Below are positions 5,752-13,930 of a DNA stretch of 14,566 bases, in pieces; within the stretch, counting starts at the first letter, position 1, and every line of letters begins with the position of its first letter. The DNA comes from an uncultured Bulleidia sp. GTDB lineage: Bacteria; Bacillota_I; Bacilli_A; Erysipelotrichales; Erysipelotrichaceae. The notes under the pieces were generated by a model. That model had not been told where the DNA came from. It did no database searches and was given only the letters and a program-made list of their open reading frames with translations. The position numbers and the translations under genes were made by a program. The stretch lies in NCBI GenBank assembly GCA_934757945.1, contig CAKVLT010000041.1, forward strand, positions 1-14,566, in the 5' to 3' direction.

Positions 5752-7134
5752 ATGGAAAAGGAAAAGACATTTGATTTGATTGTATCCCATGCAAAAAATA
5801 CAGGATTTGTATTTCAGGGATCAGAAATATACGGTGGTTTAAGTAATACATGGGATTTTGGACCTTATGGTGTATTACTGAAAGATAATATTAAACGTGC
5901 ATGGCAGAAGAAGTTTATCCAGGAAGATCCGAATAATGTGGAAATTCAGGCTGCTATTTTAATGAATCCAAAAGTTTGGGAAGCTTCCGGACATTTATCC
6001 GGTTTCTCTGATCCATTAATGGATTGTCGTAATTGTCATACAAGACACAGAGCTGACCAGCTGATTGAAGAGTATTCTAAAGGTACAGTTTCTCCTGAAG
6101 GATGGACAAATCAGCAGATGGAACAGTATATTGAAGAAAACAAGGTTCCATGTCCTGACTGTGGTAAGCATGATTTTACACCTATTCGTCAGTTTAATCT
6201 GATGTTTAAGACTTTCCAGGGCACTCTGGAAGACGCAAAGAATACTGTATATCTGCGTCCTGAAACAGCTCAGGGTATGTTTGTAGATTTCAAAAATGTA
6301 CAGAGAGCATATCGTAAAAAGCTTCCTTTCGGTATTGGACAGATTGGTAAATCTTTCAGAAATGAAATTACACCTGGCAACTTTATTTTCCGTACAAGAG
6401 AATTTGAACAGATGGAAATGGAATTCTTCTGTGCTCCTGGAACAGATATGGAATGGTTCAGTTACTGGAGACAATTCTGCATGAACTGGATTCTGGAATT
6501 AGGCGGAACAAAAGAAAATCTTCGTTTCAGAGATCATGAACAGGAAGAATTATCTTTCTATTCTACAGGAACGACGGATATCGAATATAAGTTCCCATGG
6601 GGATGGGGTGAACTCTGGGGCATTGCCGACAGAACTAATTATGACCTCACTCAGCATCAGAACCACTCCGGTAAGGATCTGACATATCTTGATCCGACAA
6701 CTAATGAAAAATTCCTTCCATATGTTGTTGAACCTGCAGTAGGTGTGGAACGTTTATTCTTCATGTTCTTTACAGATGCTTATGATGAGGAAACACTGGA
6801 AAGCGGAGATACACGTATTGTCATGCATTTCCATCCTGCCCTTGCTCCAATGAAAGCAGCTATTCTTCCATTAAAGAAGAAAGCTCATGGAGAAAAGGCA
6901 CAGGAAATCTACAGAGATCTTTCTGTTGATTTCCCTGTAAGTTATGATGATGCCGGTTCTATTGGCAAACGTTATCGTCGTATGGATGAAGTAGGTACAC
7001 CATACTGTCTGACAGTAGATGATCAGACACTAGAAGATGGAACAGTAACAATTCGTGACAGAGATACTATGGCACAGGAACGTATCACTATTGATGAAGC
7101 ACGTCAGAAAATTTTAGCTGCTATTCGTATCTAG
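5752..7134 (+). CDS. glyQS: Glycyl-tRNA synthetase, single-chain (dimeric) type
   Basis: This class II synthetase charges tRNA-Gly with glycine. It is the homodimeric single-chain form (460 aa), not the two-subunit GlyQ plus GlyS form of Bacillus and E. coli. A zinc-binding insertion is indicated by C92, C95, C134 and C137. Motif 2 spans about 199-225, beginning GKSFRNEITP and ending in the FEQMEMEFF glycine-binding region. Motif 3 (EPAVGVER, 327-334) carries the ATP-binding Arg, and the C-terminal anticodon-binding domain covers about 355-460. A ribosome-binding site AGAGGAG (5737-5743) stands eight bases before the ATG. The 40-nt gap after recO is far too short for a glycine T-box, so expression must follow the operon or another mechanism. 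Confidence 0.96.
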   Translation: MEKEKTFDLIVSHAKNTGFVFQGSEIYGGLSNTWDFGPYGVLLKDNIKRAWQKKFIQEDPNNVEIQAAILMNPKVWEASGHLSGFSDPLMDCRNCHTRHRADQLIEEYSKGTVSPEGWTNQQMEQYIEENKVPCPDCGKHDFTPIRQFNLMFKTFQGTLEDAKNTVYLRPETAQGMFVDFKNVQRAYRKKLPFGIGQIGKSFRNEITPGNFIFRTREFEQMEMEFFCAPGTDMEWFSYWRQFCMNWILELGGTKENLRFRDHEQEELSFYSTGTTDIEYKFPWGWGELWGIADRTNYDLTQHQNHSGKDLTYLDPTTNEKFLPYVVEPAVGVERLFFMFFTDAYDEETLESGDTRIVMHFHPALAPMKAAILPLKKKAHGEKAQEIYRDLSVDFPVSYDDAGSIGKRYRRMDEVGTPYCLTVDDQTLEDGTVTIRDRDTMAQERITIDEARQKILAAIRI

Positions 7135-7144
7135 AAAGAGGAAA

Positions 7145-8896
7145 ATGGCATATTTTAGTCAGGAAGAACTAAGTACTATTCGTGAAAAGGCAGACATTGT
7201 AGATATTGTGAGTCACTACATACCGGTAGAAAAGCGCAATAACTCCTACAGGGCAGTCTGTCCTTTTCATGATGATCATGATCCATCTATGAACCTGAAC
7301 CCAAATATGCAGATTTATAAATGCTTTGTATGCGGTGCCGGAGGCAATGTGTTCAGTTTTGTGCAGAATTATGAACATGTGTCTTTTGTACAGGCTGTGG
7401 AAACTGTAGCCAATCTTGTGGGGGTAAGCGTCAGTACACACGCCTCCGCAGCTTTACCGCAGACAGACCCGCAACATGCAAGATATTATGCACTGTTACA
7501 GGATGCCATCAAATTTTCCATGTATGAGCTGAACAGTGAAGAAGCAGAAAAAGAAAAAGCCTATCTTGAAAAAAGAGGACTGAATGAAAAGGTAAGAGAA
7601 AAATTTGAAATAGGGTATATCCCGGACCATAATAAGCTGTACAGGTTTTTACATGCCAAAGAATACAGTGATGCAGATATAATTGCTGTAAATCTTGCCA
7701 GAAACACAGAAGCCGGTATTCAGGATGTGTTTTATAAGCGTATTACCTTTCCTATTCACGATGAAAACGGTCACCCTATAGGGTTCAGTGCAAGATCGAT
7801 AGATTCTAACAATCCTTCAAAATACATCAATACCACCAATACTGATATCTATGTGAAGGGAAATGTGGTTTTTAATGCCCATAGAGCAAAACAGGAAGCA
7901 CGTCGTCAAAGAAAAATATATCTCTGCGAAGGCGTGACGGATGTGATTGCCTTCGATACGGCAGGCATTTCCAATGCAGTATGTACACTGGGTACTTCCT
8001 GCACAAATGAACAGATGAGAGCGATTAAGAAGATGTCGCGTGAAGTAGTATTCTGTTATGACGGTGATAATGCTGGTCAGCATGCCACCATGCGTGGTAT
8101 TCAGATGGCACTGGAGATTGGCTGTCAGGTAAGCGTTGTAGAAAATAAAACAGGTAAAGATCCAGATGAAATTGTAAGACAAGATGGGAAAGAAGCTTTA
8201 CTGGCAATGGTTTCAAAACCGATCAGCTGGATAGAATTTGCCCTGCAATATGAGGAATCCCGTACAAATATGGATTCTTATCTGGAGAAGAAAGCATATG
8301 TGGAAAAAGCACAGCAGTATATTTCCAGACTGCAGGATGATATCAGTAAGAAGTATTTTACAGATCTGGTTTCCAAAAAGACAGGATTTGAAGTTTCTGT
8401 TCAGGCTTCTGTTGCACCGGTGGATGTAAAGCCTTCTGCAATTGTTCGAAAAGTCGTCCCCGATGGTATTGCCATTGCTCAGGAACAGATTTTATGTATG
8501 ATGTTAAAGTATCCATCAGCCTGTCGTATCTATGAAGATGAGCTTGGATACCTGCTTGATCCAAAGGCTCAGGCGCTGGCTATTCGTATTTTAAATCATG
8601 TACATAAAACTGGACGGTGCGATCCGCAGATGTTAATGGATGAATGTGAAGAACAGGAACTTCAGAATCTTTTGACTTCAATCCTGTCCAGTGATATGTA
8701 CTCCATGGAGCTGGATGAAAGTGTGCTGAGAGGCATGATGAATAAAGTCAGATATGCCTATCTCCTTGATGAAAAGAAATCTTTACTTGAGCAGATGTCT
8801 TCTACTTTAAACCCTGATACAAGGGCAATGCTCATGCGTAAATATACAAGTTGTTTACAAAAATTAAGGGGGTATATCCATGAAGAAGATCATTAA
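7145..8896 (+). CDS. dnaG: DNA primase DnaG
   Basis: DnaG makes the RNA primers for lagging-strand replication and binds the DnaB/DnaC-type helicase. At 583 aa it is full length. The N-terminal zinc-binding domain has the CHC2 ligands C39, H42, C60 and C63. The catalytic core includes the basic RNA-polymerase region around 199-217 and a TOPRIM fold with E262 (CEGVTD), D306 and D308 (YDGDNAG), followed by KDPDE at 338-342. The helicase-interaction domain occupies about 440-583 and is less conserved. The start is fixed by the family N-terminus (IREKADIVDIV), yet the AGAGGA ribosome-binding site is only two to three bases from the ATG, which is tighter than usual. It begins ten bases after glyQS and overlaps sigA by 17 bases. 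Confidence 0.97.
   Translation: MAYFSQEELSTIREKADIVDIVSHYIPVEKRNNSYRAVCPFHDDHDPSMNLNPNMQIYKCFVCGAGGNVFSFVQNYEHVSFVQAVETVANLVGVSVSTHASAALPQTDPQHARYYALLQDAIKFSMYELNSEEAEKEKAYLEKRGLNEKVREKFEIGYIPDHNKLYRFLHAKEYSDADIIAVNLARNTEAGIQDVFYKRITFPIHDENGHPIGFSARSIDSNNPSKYINTTNTDIYVKGNVVFNAHRAKQEARRQRKIYLCEGVTDVIAFDTAGISNAVCTLGTSCTNEQMRAIKKMSREVVFCYDGDNAGQHATMRGIQMALEIGCQVSVVENKTGKDPDEIVRQDGKEALLAMVSKPISWIEFALQYEESRTNMDSYLEKKAYVEKAQQYISRLQDDISKKYFTDLVSKKTGFEVSVQASVAPVDVKPSAIVRKVVPDGIAIAQEQILCMMLKYPSACRIYEDELGYLLDPKAQALAIRILNHVHKTGRCDPQMLMDECEEQELQNLLTSILSSDMYSMELDESVLRGMMNKVRYAYLLDEKKSLLEQMSSTLNPDTRAMLMRKYTSCLQKLRGYIHEEDH
8866..8873 (+). promoter_or_regulatory. Ribosome-binding site of sigA inside dnaG
   Basis: AAGGGGGT lies six bases before the sigA ATG at 8880 and differs from the ideal AAGGAGGT at one position. 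It supports the 17-base overlap of sigA with the end of dnaG. Confidence 0.75.
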
Positions 8897-10055
8897 CACC
8901 AAAAAAGAAATACAGGTGATTTCTCCAGTGAAAACCCTGGATGAACTAAAAGAAGAATACTTAAAGACGTATCAGAAAGACGGTATGCTGTACCAGAAGG
9001 ATGTTGTTGCCTCACTGGAAAAACTGGATATGTCTGATGAAGATATGGACCTTTTATGGGATTGGTTTTCTCAGCAGGGGATTATTATTTCTGAAGAAGA
9101 TGACATTGAAGAGGAATTGCTGGAAGAGGATACTGACGATGATTCCGATGATTTTATTGCGGATATGAAGAAAAAATATGCGCTGGATGATGTCATGGTT
9201 TCTGATACTCAGATGCAACTGAATGATCCTGTAAAGATGTATCTGAAGGAAATCGGAAGGGTACCTCTTTTAAAACCTGAAGATGAACCTGCTATTGCAA
9301 AACGTATCGAAGAAGGAGATGAAGAAGCTAAGAATCTTCTGATTTCAGCCAATCTCAGACTTGTGGTTTCCATTGCCAAAAAATATGTAGGCAGAGGTAT
9401 GCAGTTTCTGGATTTGATTCAGGAAGGCAATATGGGTCTTGTAAAGGCTGTAGAAAAATTTGATTATACAAAAGGGTTTAAATTTTCTACATATGCTACA
9501 TGGTGGATTCGTCAGGCAATTACAAGAGCCATTGCGGATCAGGCAAGAACAATTCGCATTCCTGTACATATGGTGGAAACTATCAATAAATTATCCAGAG
9601 TACAAAGACAGTTGCTGCAGGAATTGGGAAGAGAGCCAACAGCAGAAGAGATTTCAGAACGTATGGATGGTTTTACACCGGAAAAGGTACGTGAGATACA
9701 GAAAGTGGCTCTGGAACCAGTTTCTCTGGAAACACCTGTGGGAGATGAAGATGATTCACATCTTGGTGATTTCCTCGAGGATAAAGGTGCGGTTTCTCCG
9801 GACAGTTATGCAAATAATCAGTTATTGAAAGAAGAATTGGATATAGTGTTAAGTGATCTTACGGAAAGGGAAGAAAAGGTTCTGCGTTTACGTTTCGGAC
9901 TTGTGGATGGACAGACACGTACTTTAGAAGAAGTGGGTAAAGAATTTAATGTCACAAGAGAAAGAATACGTCAGATAGAGGCAAAGGCTATACGGAAGCT
10001 GAAGGCTCCTGGGCGTTCCAAACGTTTGAAACCTTTCAGAGATACAGATGAATAG
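8880..10055 (+). CDS. sigA: Housekeeping RNA polymerase sigma factor SigA (RpoD)
   Basis: This is the primary sigma-70 factor that directs RNA polymerase to -35/-10 promoters. At 391 aa it is the short Gram-positive form. Region 1.1 is at about 18-68, followed by a very acidic linker (about 72-91). Region 1.2 starts at DPVKMYLKEIGR (116-127). Region 2 is at about 150-226, with the core-binding NLRLVVSIAKKY and the -10-reading YATWWIRQAITRAIADQAR segment. Region 3 covers about 227-310. Region 4.2 (348-375) carries the helix-turn-helix ending RERIRQIEAKAIRKLK. The C-terminal tail reads APGRSKRLKPF in place of the usual HPSRSKxLKxF, a mild departure. The gene overlaps dnaG by 17 bases and trmK by eight. 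Together with dnaG it forms the core of the macromolecular synthesis operon. Confidence 0.98.
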   Translation: MKKIINTKKEIQVISPVKTLDELKEEYLKTYQKDGMLYQKDVVASLEKLDMSDEDMDLLWDWFSQQGIIISEEDDIEEELLEEDTDDDSDDFIADMKKKYALDDVMVSDTQMQLNDPVKMYLKEIGRVPLLKPEDEPAIAKRIEEGDEEAKNLLISANLRLVVSIAKKYVGRGMQFLDLIQEGNMGLVKAVEKFDYTKGFKFSTYATWWIRQAITRAIADQARTIRIPVHMVETINKLSRVQRQLLQELGREPTAEEISERMDGFTPEKVREIQKVALEPVSLETPVGDEDDSHLGDFLEDKGAVSPDSYANNQLLKEELDIVLSDLTEREEKVLRLRFGLVDGQTRTLEEVGKEFNVTRERIRQIEAKAIRKLKAPGRSKRLKPFRDTDE

Positions 10056-10719
10056 AATTGAATGCATTACTTCCATGATACAGCCTTGTACTGTACTTGC
10101 AGACATTGGATCTGATCATGGTTTATTACCTGTTCTTGCAGTACAGAAGGGACTTGCACAGAAAGCATATGCGTGTGATATTGCCAAAGGACCTTTGGAA
10201 AGTGCTGCAAAGAATATTGAACAATATGGTCTTCAACAACACATTTCTACTATTTTATCCAATGGTTTTGAACATGTACCTAAGGATATTCAATGTGCTG
10301 TGATTGCCGGTATGGGGTGTAAGACGGCCATTGGCATTCTGGAACAGGGGGAAGGACATATCTCTTCGTTAGAACAGATACTGGTGGAAGTAAATAATGA
10401 TGTGGAGCAGTTTCGCTACTGGCTGTCTTCAAAACATTACACGATTATGGAGGAAAAAGTGATAGAAGACAGAGGGCATGAGTATATCTGTATTTCTTTC
10501 AGCCCTTTGTATCATGAAGAATATACTCCTCAACAATGTGTTCTCGGTCCATGTCTTATGGAGCATCCAGACACATATTATCTTCAATATTGCAGACACA
10601 GAGCAGAAAAAATAGCTTTTATACTTTCAAAAAGGAAAGATGACAGCGAAGAAACACTGGAATTACAAAAAAGATACCAATGGTATCTTGAAGTATCACA
10701 ACAGGAACAGGATGCATAG
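10048..10719 (+). CDS. trmK: tRNA (adenine-N1)-methyltransferase TrmK
   Basis: TrmK uses S-adenosylmethionine to methylate N1 of A22 in bacterial tRNAs. The Rossmann-like domain starts with the SAM-binding motif LADIGSDHG (17-25), followed by the acidic residue of the second strand in ACDIAKGPL (42-50) and the motif IAGMG at 86-90. The next residue is Cys (C91) where the Bacillus protein has Gly. The C-terminal part (about 175-223) is a charged helical hairpin and is somewhat shorter than in Bacillus. At 223 aa the protein is near the family size. It overlaps sigA by eight bases and has only a weak ribosome-binding site, so coupled translation is likely. In Bacillus the gene is followed by a Nif3-like partner (yqfO); here a terminator follows instead, making this the last gene of the operon. 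Confidence 0.92.
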   Translation: MNRIECITSMIQPCTVLADIGSDHGLLPVLAVQKGLAQKAYACDIAKGPLESAAKNIEQYGLQQHISTILSNGFEHVPKDIQCAVIAGMGCKTAIGILEQGEGHISSLEQILVEVNNDVEQFRYWLSSKHYTIMEEKVIEDRGHEYICISFSPLYHEEYTPQQCVLGPCLMEHPDTYYLQYCRHRAEKIAFILSKRKDDSEETLELQKRYQWYLEVSQQEQDA

Positions 10720-10747
10720 ACTGTTTCTGTTTTCATACAGGTAAGAA

Positions 10748-10772
10748 AAAAAGAAGGCCGAGCCTTCTTTTT
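10748..10772. terminator. Bidirectional intrinsic terminator between trmK and rpsT
   Basis: An 11-bp perfect stem (AAAAAGAAGGC with GCCTTCTTTTT) has a 3-nt loop CGA at 10759-10761. Seven T follow the hairpin on the minus strand and five on the plus strand. It ends rpsT transcription strongly and should also end the long ybeY-trmK operon. Confidence 0.88.
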
Positions 10773-10781
10773 ATTTCTGTA

Positions 10782-11045
10782 TTAACCAATGTTATTAATA
10801 GCTTGCTGAAGTCTGGATTTCTGACGAGCAACGTAGTTCTTCTTTTTGATACCACTGATGATGGATTTATCAAGAAGTTTAGAAGCTGTATTGAAAGCAA
10901 CAGTAGCAGCTTCCTTATCGTTTGCAGCAACTGCAACTTTTACAGCTTTGATTGCTGTCTTAAGAGCACTCTTTTCACCTGCTTTTGCGTTCTGCTTTTT
11001 CAGGTTTGTCAGTGCACGTTTCTTCTGAGATTTGATATTTGCCAT
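10782..11045 (-). CDS. rpsT: 30S ribosomal protein S20
   Basis: S20 (bS20) binds 16S rRNA early in 30S assembly. The 87-aa, Lys- and Ala-rich helical protein has the family N-terminus ANIKSQKKR, the central KTAIKAV segment, and the conserved C-terminal pattern NYVARQKSRL. A strong ribosome-binding site GGAGGTG (11051-11057 on the plus strand) is six bases before the ATG. It is transcribed alone, with its own extended -10 promoter upstream and an intrinsic terminator downstream. It is convergent with trmK and divergent from fmt. In many Firmicutes rpsT lies near lepA, as it does here. Confidence 0.97.
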   Translation of the reverse strand: MANIKSQKKRALTNLKKQNAKAGEKSALKTAIKAVKVAVAANDKEAATVAFNTASKLLDKSIISGIKKKNYVARQKSRLQQAINNIG

Positions 11046-11079
11046 AATAACACCTCCGTTCTTATTTATCGCGTAAGCA

Positions 11080-11107
11080 ATTATAACAAAGAATAAAGAA
11101 ATTGCAA
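11080..11107 (-). promoter_or_regulatory. Promoter of rpsT
   Basis: On the minus strand TTGCAA (11102-11107) is followed after 16 bases by a perfect TATAAT (11080-11085) with a TG one base before it, giving an extended -10. The transcript would start near 11073, with a leader of about 28 nt containing GGAGGTG. The strong match suits a highly expressed ribosomal protein gene. Confidence 0.75.
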
Positions 11108-11117
11108 TAAAAAAGGA

Positions 11118-11148
11118 TTGTACCAGTACTGGACATATCTAGTATAAT
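11118..11148 (+). promoter_or_regulatory. Promoter of the fmt-lepA-hemW operon
   Basis: A perfect TATAAT at 11143-11148 is the likely -10. The best -35, TTGTAC at 11118-11123, matches three of six bases and stands at a long spacing of 19. The transcript would begin near 11155, leaving a very short leader with GAGGAGG at 11158-11164. The spacer contains the palindrome at 11123-11132, so this promoter may need or be blocked by a DNA-binding protein. Confidence 0.6.
11123..11132. repeat. Perfect 10-bp palindrome in the fmt promoter spacer
   Basis: CCAGTACTGG is an exact inverted repeat with no loop, placed between the -35 and -10 elements of the fmt promoter and about 20 bases beyond the rpsT -35. 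The flanks do not extend the symmetry. Position suggests an operator, but a single 10-bp palindrome can also occur by chance. Confidence 0.35.
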
Positions 11149-11172
11149 AGTCACATTGAGGAGGATTTGCAC

Positions 11173-12111
11173 ATGGACACAACTAAAATTATCTTTTTTG
11201 GAACAACAGATTTCTCTTGTGATATATTACAGGCATTGTATGATCAGCAGTATAACGTAGTTGCTGCTGTGGCTCAGCCTGACAGACCTGCAGGTCGTAA
11301 ACATCGGATTGTGCCTACACCTGTACATGCTTTGTGTGATACATTACAGATTCCATGTTTACAGATAGAACATTTAAAGACCGAATGGGAAGTACTTAAG
11401 GAGTATGCTCCGGACCTCATTATTACCTGTGCCTATGGGCAGTTGGTTCCTGATGAGGTACTCGCCTTACCACAGCTTGGATGTCTGAATATTCATCCGT
11501 CTTTATTGCCAAAATACAGAGGAGCGGCACCTATGCACTATGCTATTTTAAACGGTGACAGTGAAACAGGCGTAACTTTGATGGAAATGGTACATAAAAT
11601 GGACGCGGGAAAGATTTATGCACAGAACAGAATTTCCATTGGTGAAGATGAGACATTACAACAACTGGAAGGACGTTTGAAGCAAGCTTCTGTATCCTTG
11701 CTTACTGAAGCTTTACCAAAGTATCTGCGTAATGAACTCCCAGGTATTCCTCAGGATGAACAGTCTGTAACATTTTCTTCTATGATATCCAGAGAAATGG
11801 AATGTGTTTCCTTTGAAAAGGAACCTGTAGATGTTTTGTATAACCATATTCGTGCTTTGATTGACTGGCCTTTGCCATATGGCATGCTGGATGGTAAACG
11901 TGTTAAGTTCTTTGAAGTAAGAAAAGAAATCAAAGAAGTTCAGGAAGCCCCAGGCACTGTTCTTGGTTTTAAGAAAGGCTACATGGAAGTGGCTGCCACA
12001 GGTGGTATTTTAAGAGTGTATTCGTTACAATTGGAAGGCAAAAAACTCATGGATGCCAACAGTTTTGCTAACGGCTATGCAGATGAAGTGACAGGAAAGA
12101 GATTTGCGTAA
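11173..12111 (+). CDS. fmt: Methionyl-tRNA formyltransferase
   Basis: Fmt transfers a formyl group from 10-formyltetrahydrofolate to initiator Met-tRNA, enabling bacterial translation initiation. At 312 aa it is full length. The N-terminal formyltransferase domain has the catalytic triad N106, H108 and D144, with the signature HPSLLPKYRGAAP (108-120) and the folate-pocket segment AYGQ (87-90). The C-terminal OB-like tRNA-binding domain covers about 210-312. The ATG at 11173 is chosen because GAGGAGG (11158-11164) is eight bases upstream; a TTG at 11167 would leave only two bases. In Bacillus fmt lies with def and rsmB, so its place here beside lepA is a local rearrangement. It overlaps lepA by one base (TAATG). 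Confidence 0.97.
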   Translation: MDTTKIIFFGTTDFSCDILQALYDQQYNVVAAVAQPDRPAGRKHRIVPTPVHALCDTLQIPCLQIEHLKTEWEVLKEYAPDLIITCAYGQLVPDEVLALPQLGCLNIHPSLLPKYRGAAPMHYAILNGDSETGVTLMEMVHKMDAGKIYAQNRISIGEDETLQQLEGRLKQASVSLLTEALPKYLRNELPGIPQDEQSVTFSSMISREMECVSFEKEPVDVLYNHIRALIDWPLPYGMLDGKRVKFFEVRKEIKEVQEAPGTVLGFKKGYMEVAATGGILRVYSLQLEGKKLMDANSFANGYADEVTGKRFA

Positions 12112-13928
12112 TGATTGATCAGAAACATATTCGAAATTTTTGTATTATAGCTCATATTGACCATGGAAAAAGTACTTTGGCCGATCGTATTCTGGAAATG
12201 ACAGATACTGTCAAGGAAAGAGATATGAAGTCGCAGTTACTTGATGAAATGGATCTTGAAAGAGAAAGAGGTATTACTATTAAACTGAATGCTGTACAGT
12301 TACTTTATACAGCAAAAAACGGGGAAGAGTATCTGTTTAACTTGATTGATACACCAGGTCATGTAGATTTTTCCTATGAAGTCTCAAGATCTCTTGCGGC
12401 ATGTGAAGGCGCTATTTTAGTCGTAGACAGTACGCAGGGAGTACAGGCGCAGACTCTTGCCAATACATATCTGGCTTTGGACAATGATCTTGAAATTATT
12501 CCTGTCATTAATAAAGTAGATATGAATAATGCTCAGCCTGATGTGACCAAAAAAGAAATTGAGGATATCATAGGACTGGATTGTACGGATGCACCTTTGA
12601 TTTCTGCACGTACCGGGTTGAATGTGGATAAGGTCCTTGAACAGATTGTTGAGAAAATTCCTGCACCATCAGGAGATGAAAACAAACCTATGAGTGCTCT
12701 GGTATTTGACTCTTTCTATGATCCTTACAGAGGTGTTATTGCACTTGTAAGAATTCGTGATGGAAAATTGTCTGTGAAGGACAAGATTCGTTTTATGGCA
12801 ACTGGAAAAGAATATGAAGTACTCGAAGCAGGTATTCGAAATCCAAAAGAAGTCAAAGTCAATACACTTACCTGTGGTGATGTAGGATGGTTTGCTGCAA
12901 GTATTAAAGATATTCACGATGTTCGCGTTGGTGATACTGTTACAGATGCCAGTAACCCTGTAGCTGAACCGCTTGCAGGATATAAAAAAATGAATCCTAT
13001 GGTGTATTGTGGTTTATATCCAAGTGATGCGTCCAAGTATGAAGATTTGCATGATGCTCTTGAAAAACTGCAATTGAATGATGCTTCCTTACAGTTTGAA
13101 CCTGAAACATCTCAGGCTCTTGGATTTGGATATCGTGCAGGTTTTTTGGGCTTACTGCATATGGATGTTATTCAGGAAAGACTTGAAAGAGAATACAACC
13201 TGGATCTGATTGCTACAGCACCTTCTGTTATTTATCATTGTTATTTGAAAGATGGTTCCAGACTGGATGTGGATAACCCTGCAAAGATGCCTGATGCTAC
13301 AAGAATTGACAGAATCGAAGAACCGTTTGTCAAGGCAGAAATTATGGTTCCGGATGCTTATATAGGAGCAGTCATGGAATTATGTCAGAATAAAAGAGGT
13401 ATTTATAAAGGAATGGATATTATAGATGTCGGCAGAAATAATGTTATCTATGAACTTCCATTATCCGAAATCATTTTTGATTTCTTTGATAAGTTGAAAT
13501 CTTGTACAAAGGGGTATGCTTCTTTGGATTACGAGATTATTGGGTACAGAGCTGAAGATCTTGTGAGAATGGATATTCTGCTTAATGGAGAGATGGTCGA
13601 TGCCTTATCCGTTATTGTTCATAGAAGTAACAGCTATGAAAGAGGATCCATTATTGCAAGAAAGCTAAAAGATCTGATTCCGAAACAACAGTTTGAAATA
13701 CCTGTACAGGCAGCTATCGGTGGTAAGGTGATTGCCAGAACGAATATCAAATCTTTAAGAAAGAACGTTCTTGCCAAGTGTTACGGTGGTGATATTTCCC
13801 GTAAAAAGAAACTCCTTGAAAAACAGAAGGAAGGCAAGAAAAGCAAGAATGCTGTCGGTTCTGTAGTCATACCTCAGGAAGCTTTTATGTCTGTGTTATC
13901 CATGGACGACGGTACAAACAAAAAATAA
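12111..13928 (+). CDS. lepA: Elongation factor 4 (LepA)
   Basis: LepA is a ribosome-associated translational GTPase that can promote back-translocation and has been linked to 30S biogenesis and initiation. The 605-aa protein has the full family length. GTPase motifs are AHIDHGKST (14-22), the switch I RERGITIK (51-58), DTPGH (80-84) and NKVD (134-137). EF-G-like domains follow, and the LepA-specific C-terminal domain has the conserved KCYGGDISRKKKLLEKQKEG block near its end. The KRMK-type segment after it reads KSKN here. It begins on the last base of the fmt stop (TAATG) with only a weak AGGAAAG ribosome-binding site, so coupling to fmt is likely. hemW follows after two bases. Confidence 0.98.
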   Translation: MIDQKHIRNFCIIAHIDHGKSTLADRILEMTDTVKERDMKSQLLDEMDLERERGITIKLNAVQLLYTAKNGEEYLFNLIDTPGHVDFSYEVSRSLAACEGAILVVDSTQGVQAQTLANTYLALDNDLEIIPVINKVDMNNAQPDVTKKEIEDIIGLDCTDAPLISARTGLNVDKVLEQIVEKIPAPSGDENKPMSALVFDSFYDPYRGVIALVRIRDGKLSVKDKIRFMATGKEYEVLEAGIRNPKEVKVNTLTCGDVGWFAASIKDIHDVRVGDTVTDASNPVAEPLAGYKKMNPMVYCGLYPSDASKYEDLHDALEKLQLNDASLQFEPETSQALGFGYRAGFLGLLHMDVIQERLEREYNLDLIATAPSVIYHCYLKDGSRLDVDNPAKMPDATRIDRIEEPFVKAEIMVPDAYIGAVMELCQNKRGIYKGMDIIDVGRNNVIYELPLSEIIFDFFDKLKSCTKGYASLDYEIIGYRAEDLVRMDILLNGEMVDALSVIVHRSNSYERGSIIARKLKDLIPKQQFEIPVQAAIGGKVIARTNIKSLRKNVLAKCYGGDISRKKKLLEKQKEGKKSKNAVGSVVIPQEAFMSVLSMDDGTNKK

Positions 13929-13930
13929 CC

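Noticed and set aside
6016..6474. A 152-codon open frame on the minus strand inside glyQS
   Set aside because: It is fully antisense to a well-conserved synthetase, has no recognisable domain or ribosome-binding site, and its composition (Cys-, Ser- and Phe-rich) is typical of an antisense shadow.
7817..8182. A 121-codon minus-strand frame inside dnaG
   Set aside because: It is antisense to the TOPRIM region of dnaG and has no family resemblance or start signals.
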